From positions 43,988 through 63,037 of the forward strand of contig DCCQ01000125.1 of assembly GCA_002314195.1 (NCBI GenBank): DNA of 19,050 nucleotides. The letters are read 5' to 3'. The DNA is from Bacteroidales bacterium UBA1077 (GTDB taxonomy: Bacteria; Bacteroidota; Bacteroidia; Bacteroidales; UBA932). The notes beneath the pieces are model-generated. The model had not been told where the DNA came from. It saw only the letters and a program-made list of their open reading frames with translations, and ran no database searches. A program made the translations under genes and the position numbers. Shown piece after piece: positions 16,168 through 19,050 of the stretch. The number at the start of each line of letters is the position of its first letter. Within the stretch, counting starts at the first letter, position 1.

Positions 16168-17358
16168 ATGAATAAGAATATATTTTTGATGCGGGAGAGC
16201 TGGAGATGGTACGGGCCTAATGACCCTATATCTTTGGACTATATCCGTCAGACTGGCGTGACTGACATCGTTCACGCGCTGCATCATATTCCTAACGGGC
16301 AGGTCTGGCCTGTCGAGGAGATTAAGGCCCGTCAGAAGATGATCGCTGATTGGGGTCTTACTTGGAGTGTGGTGGAGAGCGTGCCTGTGCACGATCACAT
16401 CAAGACTCAGACGGGAGACTATCTCAAGTACATCGAGAACTACAAGCAGACACTCCGCAACCTGTCCGAGTGCGGCATCAAGTGCGTGACCTACAACTTC
16501 ATGCCGGTGCTGGACTGGACACGAACAGACTTGGACTACAGGCTTCCGGACGGTTCGACCTGTCTGCGTTTCGAGCGTGCGGCACTGCTGGCGTTCGACC
16601 TCTTCATCCTGAAAAGACCGGGAGCGGAGAAGGAATATTCCGCTGAGGACATCGCCAAGGCCAAAGCCCGTTTCGAGAAGATGGACGCCGAGGAAATTCA
16701 CAAACTCACCCGAACGATGATCGCCGGGCTTCCAGGCAGTGAGGAGAGCTTTACTTTGGATCAGTTCCGAAAAGAGCTTGAAAGGTACGACGGAATTGAT
16801 TCCGAGAAACTTAGAAGCAATCTGATTTTCTTTCTGAGCCAGATCTGCCCGGTGGCAGACGAAGTCGGTGTGAGGATGGTGATTCATCCGGACGACCCTC
16901 CGTTCCCGATTCTCGGCCTTCCGAGAATCCTCTCCACCGCCGAGGACTTCCGCAAGCTCATCGCCGCCGTGCCAAACTGGTCCAACGGGCTTTGCCTCTG
17001 CACCGGCTCGTTCGGCATCAGGGCGGACAACGATCTTGTCGGAATGATGCGCGAGTTCGGGGACAGGACTGATTTCGTGCATTTCAGAAGCACAAAACGT
17101 GACGCTGAAGGCAACTATTTCGAGGACACGCACCTTGCCGGAGACGTGGATATGTACGGAATGATGAAGACCTTGCTTGAGGTGATGCAGGAGCGTAAGT
17201 TCCGTGTCTTCTGCCGTCCTGACCACGGCCACAGGATGTGCGATGACCTTCAGAAGAAATCCAATCCGGGATATTCCTGCTATGGCAGGATGAGGGGCAT
17301 CGCCGAGCTGCGTGGCCTTCAGATGGGCATCGCCGGATCGTTATACCCTGAGAAATAA
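16168..17358 (+). CDS. uxuA: Mannonate dehydratase
   Basis: A 396-residue cytoplasmic enzyme that dehydrates D-mannonate to 2-keto-3-deoxygluconate in hexuronate catabolism. It aligns along its whole length with E. coli UxuA as I remember it: WRWYGPNDPISL, HHIPNGQVW, YNFMPVLDWTRTDL and LGLPRIL. H240 (HPDDPP), C278 (CTGSFG), H305 (HFRSTK) and D352 (RPDHGH) fit the His-Cys-His-Asp metal site described for the family. E. coli UxuA starts at the equivalent of MRESWRWYG, so the ATG at 16189 is an alternative start. I kept 16168, seven codons earlier. The frame stays open upstream to 15955 only because it runs through the repeats. The SDR gene supplies the preceding step. Confidence 0.93.
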   Translation: MNKNIFLMRESWRWYGPNDPISLDYIRQTGVTDIVHALHHIPNGQVWPVEEIKARQKMIADWGLTWSVVESVPVHDHIKTQTGDYLKYIENYKQTLRNLSECGIKCVTYNFMPVLDWTRTDLDYRLPDGSTCLRFERAALLAFDLFILKRPGAEKEYSAEDIAKAKARFEKMDAEEIHKLTRTMIAGLPGSEESFTLDQFRKELERYDGIDSEKLRSNLIFFLSQICPVADEVGVRMVIHPDDPPFPILGLPRILSTAEDFRKLIAAVPNWSNGLCLCTGSFGIRADNDLVGMMREFGDRTDFVHFRSTKRDAEGNYFEDTHLAGDVDMYGMMKTLLEVMQERKFRVFCRPDHGHRMCDDLQKKSNPGYSCYGRMRGIAELRGLQMGIAGSLYPEK

Positions 17359-17364
17359 TTATCG

Positions 17365-17391
17365 GCCGGTGGAGCGGAAAGCCCCGCCGGC
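17365..17391 (+). other. GC-rich hairpin between uxuA and the fucosidase gene
   Basis: GCCGGTGGAGC (17365-17375) faces GCCCCGCCGGC (17381-17391) around the loop GGAAA, with one G-T pair and one A-C mismatch. No T-run follows, so it is unlikely to be a full intrinsic terminator. It may modulate the 3' end of the uxuA message or read-through into the next gene, 22 bases on. Confidence 0.45.
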
Positions 17392-17412
17392 GTCATTAAC
17401 ATCTTATTCACA

Positions 17413-18747
17413 ATGAGGACATTGAAAACCACCTTTCTGGCACTTTGCCTTTCACTCGTGACCGCTGCGGCGGGATATTCACAGAACCACTACCAGCCTA
17501 CGCCGGAGAATCTTGAGGCCCGCAGGCGGCTCGTCAACGACCGCTTCGGAATATTCCTGCATTGGGGAATATATGCCTCGTACGCGCAGGGGGAGTGGTA
17601 CCTTAATCTTGGTGGCCTGAACAAGGATGAATATGCCCATGCGGCCTCCGCTTTCTATCCGGCCGGCTACAACGCCGAGGAGTGGGTAAAGGCATTCAAG
17701 GACGCCGGAGCCGGCTATGTGACGATCACCTCCCGTCATCACGACGGCTTTTCGATGTTTGACACGAAGGCTTCGGACTACAACATCGTCAAGGCCACCC
17801 CTTGGGGAAAGGATGTGATCAAGGATCTCGCTGACGCCTGCCACAAAGAGGGGCTCAGCCTCCAGTTCTACTATTCCATCCTTGACTGGATCAGGGAGGA
17901 TTTCCCGATCGGAGAGTCTGGACGAAACACCGGCCGTAAGGGTGACCACCCTGACTATGACCACTACCTTGACTTTATGAAACAGCAGGTCAAGGAGTTG
18001 ATGACGCAGTACGCGCCGGTCCGAGCTCTCTGGTTCGATGGCTATTGGGACCATAAGCGCGACTCAATTCCTTTTAATTGGAAGATGCCGGAGTTCTATG
18101 AATATATTCACTCGGTTGATCCGGCCTGCTTGATTGGCAACAACCATCATATTCAACCGATTGAGGGTGAGGATTTCCAGATGTTCGAGAGGGACCTTCC
18201 GGGCCAGAACACCGCCGGCTATTCAGAAGGCCAGATGGTCAGCGACAAGCTGCCTCTTGAGATGTGTCAGACTATGAACCACACTTGGGGGTACAGTGTA
18301 TCCGACCGGGACTACAAGACGGCCGCCCAGCTCATCGGCACTCTCGCGAAGGCTGTCTCGATGAACACCAACCTTTTGCTGAACATCGGTCCGCGTGCTG
18401 ACGGCCGCCTTCCTGACGCCGCTTTGGCTCTGCTGAAGGAGATTGGCCAGTGGATGAAAGTCAACTGTGAGTCCATCAAAGGCTGCGGTCCCGGTCCGGT
18501 CGCAGAGCAGGAGTGGGGAGTGTCAACCGCCCCTCTGGCCGGTGGCAAGACGTTCTATGTTCATGTTCTTCAGAATCCAGGTGCCGTTCTTGAGATTCCG
18601 GTCGCCAAGAAGGCCAAGGTGAAGTCAGTGACCGCTTTGGCGGACGGCTCGGCCCTTGTGATGAAGAAAGTCGGGGAGAAACTATTCATCACTCTCCCTA
18701 CGGATCTTCCGGCGGAGGACTATGTCATCTCGGTGACGTTGAAATAA
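17413..18747 (+). CDS. Secreted alpha-L-fucosidase, GH29
   Basis: A 444-residue GH29 enzyme with a signal peptide (MRTLKTTFLALCLSLVTAAA, cleavage probably after GYSQ), so periplasmic or exported. The barrel opens with RFGIFLHWGIYAS, the GH29 hallmark, followed by TSRHHDGFSMF. The nucleophile is D209 in ALWFDGYWD. The acid/base residue is poorly conserved in GH29; the Glu in QMFERDLPG is a candidate. NLLLNIGPRADGRLP is the usual end of the barrel, and a short beta-rich C-terminal domain follows. Retaining GH29 enzymes remove alpha-1,2/3/4/6-linked fucose from host and plant glycans; the linkage cannot be read here. No fucose utilisation genes lie in the window. It follows uxuA by 54 bases. Confidence 0.92.
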   Translation: MRTLKTTFLALCLSLVTAAAGYSQNHYQPTPENLEARRRLVNDRFGIFLHWGIYASYAQGEWYLNLGGLNKDEYAHAASAFYPAGYNAEEWVKAFKDAGAGYVTITSRHHDGFSMFDTKASDYNIVKATPWGKDVIKDLADACHKEGLSLQFYYSILDWIREDFPIGESGRNTGRKGDHPDYDHYLDFMKQQVKELMTQYAPVRALWFDGYWDHKRDSIPFNWKMPEFYEYIHSVDPACLIGNNHHIQPIEGEDFQMFERDLPGQNTAGYSEGQMVSDKLPLEMCQTMNHTWGYSVSDRDYKTAAQLIGTLAKAVSMNTNLLLNIGPRADGRLPDAALALLKEIGQWMKVNCESIKGCGPGPVAEQEWGVSTAPLAGGKTFYVHVLQNPGAVLEIPVAKKAKVKSVTALADGSALVMKKVGEKLFITLPTDLPAEDYVISVTLK

Positions 18748-18775
18748 CTCATGAAAAAATGAACCGAATATGAAC

Positions 18776-18806
18776 TTGACACTTAGCCACAATCTGGCTA
18801 TCTTTG
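18776..18806 (+). promoter_or_regulatory. Promoter-like element with internal dyad
   Basis: TTG at 18776-18778 and TATCTTTG at 18799-18806, 20 bases apart, match the Bacteroides -33/-7 pattern. Between them TAGCCA (18784-18789) and TGGCTA (18795-18800) form a perfect dyad with a 5-base spacer that overlaps the -7 box, as an operator would. No gene starts in the remaining 240 bases. Confidence 0.5.
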
Positions 18807-18838
18807 TCTCATCATGCGGTTCTGACCTTATATCAATA

Positions 18839-18878
18839 CGCTCGGTCACGGTTTGTTTCCATGGCCGAGTGCTTTTTT
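18839..18878 (+). terminator. Intrinsic terminator after the fucosidase gene
   Basis: CGCTCGG (18839-18845) pairs with CCGAGTG (18865-18871), with one G-T pair, and TTTTTT follows at 18873-18878. It lies about 90 bases after the fucosidase stop and about 30 bases after the promoter-like element. It could therefore end the fucosidase message, a separate RNA of roughly 65 bases, or both. Confidence 0.6.
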
Positions 18879-18950
18879 GTGTCCTGTGCAGTTGTGTTTT
18901 TCTTCTGAAATTGACGAAAACAATATAGTGGAATCCGCTGTAAACTGATA

Positions 18951-19005
18951 AGGTTTTACAAACATAAACGAACAAAATGTGTTTGTAAATCTGTTTGTAA
19001 AACCT
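18951..19005. repeat. Inverted and direct repeat cluster next to an RNA gene end
   Basis: AGGTTTTACAAACA (18951-18964) and its exact reverse complement (18992-19005) form a 14-bp inverted repeat with a 27-base spacer. A third copy of the core, TGTTTGTAAA, lies at 18980-18989, exactly 12 bases before the copy at 18992-19001. This geometry suggests protein-binding sites rather than a terminator, since no T-run follows on either strand. Confidence 0.65.
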
Positions 19006-19033
19006 CTAAACTACTGATATTTAATCAATATTG

Positions 19034-19050
19034 TGGAGATGGGCGGAGTC
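19034..19050 (-). tRNA. Partial 3' end of a tRNA or tmRNA
   Basis: The minus strand reads GACTCCGCCCATCTCCA up to position 19034. This fits, with exact spacing, the second half of a T-loop (GACT), a T-stem strand (CCGCC), a 7-base acceptor strand (CATCTCC) and the discriminator A. CCA is not encoded (CAA follows), which is common in Bacteroidota. The 5' part lies outside the window, so tRNA identity cannot be read. A tmRNA is a good alternative because acceptor ends of this kind occur there. Confidence 0.45.

Noticed and set aside
16138..17232. Open frame of 364 codons on the minus strand opposite uxuA
   Set aside because: Antisense shadow of a well-conserved gene; the His/Val-rich translation shows no domain.
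18682..18975. Minus-strand frame of 97 codons across the end of the fucosidase gene and the following gap
   Set aside because: It overlaps a sure gene and the promoter and terminator elements, and its basic translation resembles no family.

Overview
The window looks like chromosomal DNA of a Bacteroidota member, probably order Bacteroidales and perhaps gut-associated. The support is threefold: several matches to the Bacteroides-type promoter (TTG, about 20 bp, TAnnTTTG), starts without strong Shine-Dalgarno sequences, and lineage-typical genes (DUF3822 next to rsmD, FKBP-type lipoproteins, secreted GH2 and GH29 enzymes). Base composition is near 52% GC by eye. No genus can be named safely. 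No phage, transposase, CRISPR array or toxin-antitoxin gene is visible.

Layout. (1) 17-1132, minus: a short ComEC/Rec2-type membrane protein, divergent from (2) 1211-3359, plus: acetate kinase followed by a phosphotransacylase of the phosphate-butyryltransferase type, closed by a strong terminator built into a widespread type of intergenic repeat. (3) 3464-9502, minus: six tightly packed genes, read from right to left: DHH phosphoesterase (NrnA type), two FKBP-like lipoproteins, a MATE transporter, a cytidylate-kinase-like protein and a serine hydrolase of the beta-lactamase fold. (4) 9618-13199, plus: an uncharacterised membrane-anchored protein, DUF3822, rsmD and a HerA/DUF853-type ATPase. 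(5) 13213-18747, plus: a carbohydrate block with a secreted GH2 glycosidase, an SDR resembling D-mannonate oxidoreductase, mannonate dehydratase uxuA and a secreted GH29 alpha-L-fucosidase. (6) 18748-19050: non-coding, with a promoter-dyad-terminator unit, a 14-bp inverted repeat, and 17 bases that fit the 3' end of a tRNA or tmRNA on the minus strand, cut by the window edge.

How the genes fit together. The SDR and UxuA would convert fructuronate to mannonate and then to 2-keto-3-deoxygluconate. The GH2 and GH29 enzymes would release sugars from host or plant glycans outside the cytoplasm. AckA with its partner acyltransferase would make ATP and acetate (or another short acid) at the end of fermentation.

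The least expected signals are at DNA level. They are a strong excess of GAATAT/ATATTC and of the palindrome GGAATATTCC in all reading frames and between genes; a 95-bp-period pair of hairpin-rich repeats before uxuA; alternative hairpins after the acyltransferase; a perfect 15-bp hairpin with a T-run inside the 5' end of the DUF3822 gene; and a repeat cluster beside the RNA gene at the right edge. All were read by eye without software.
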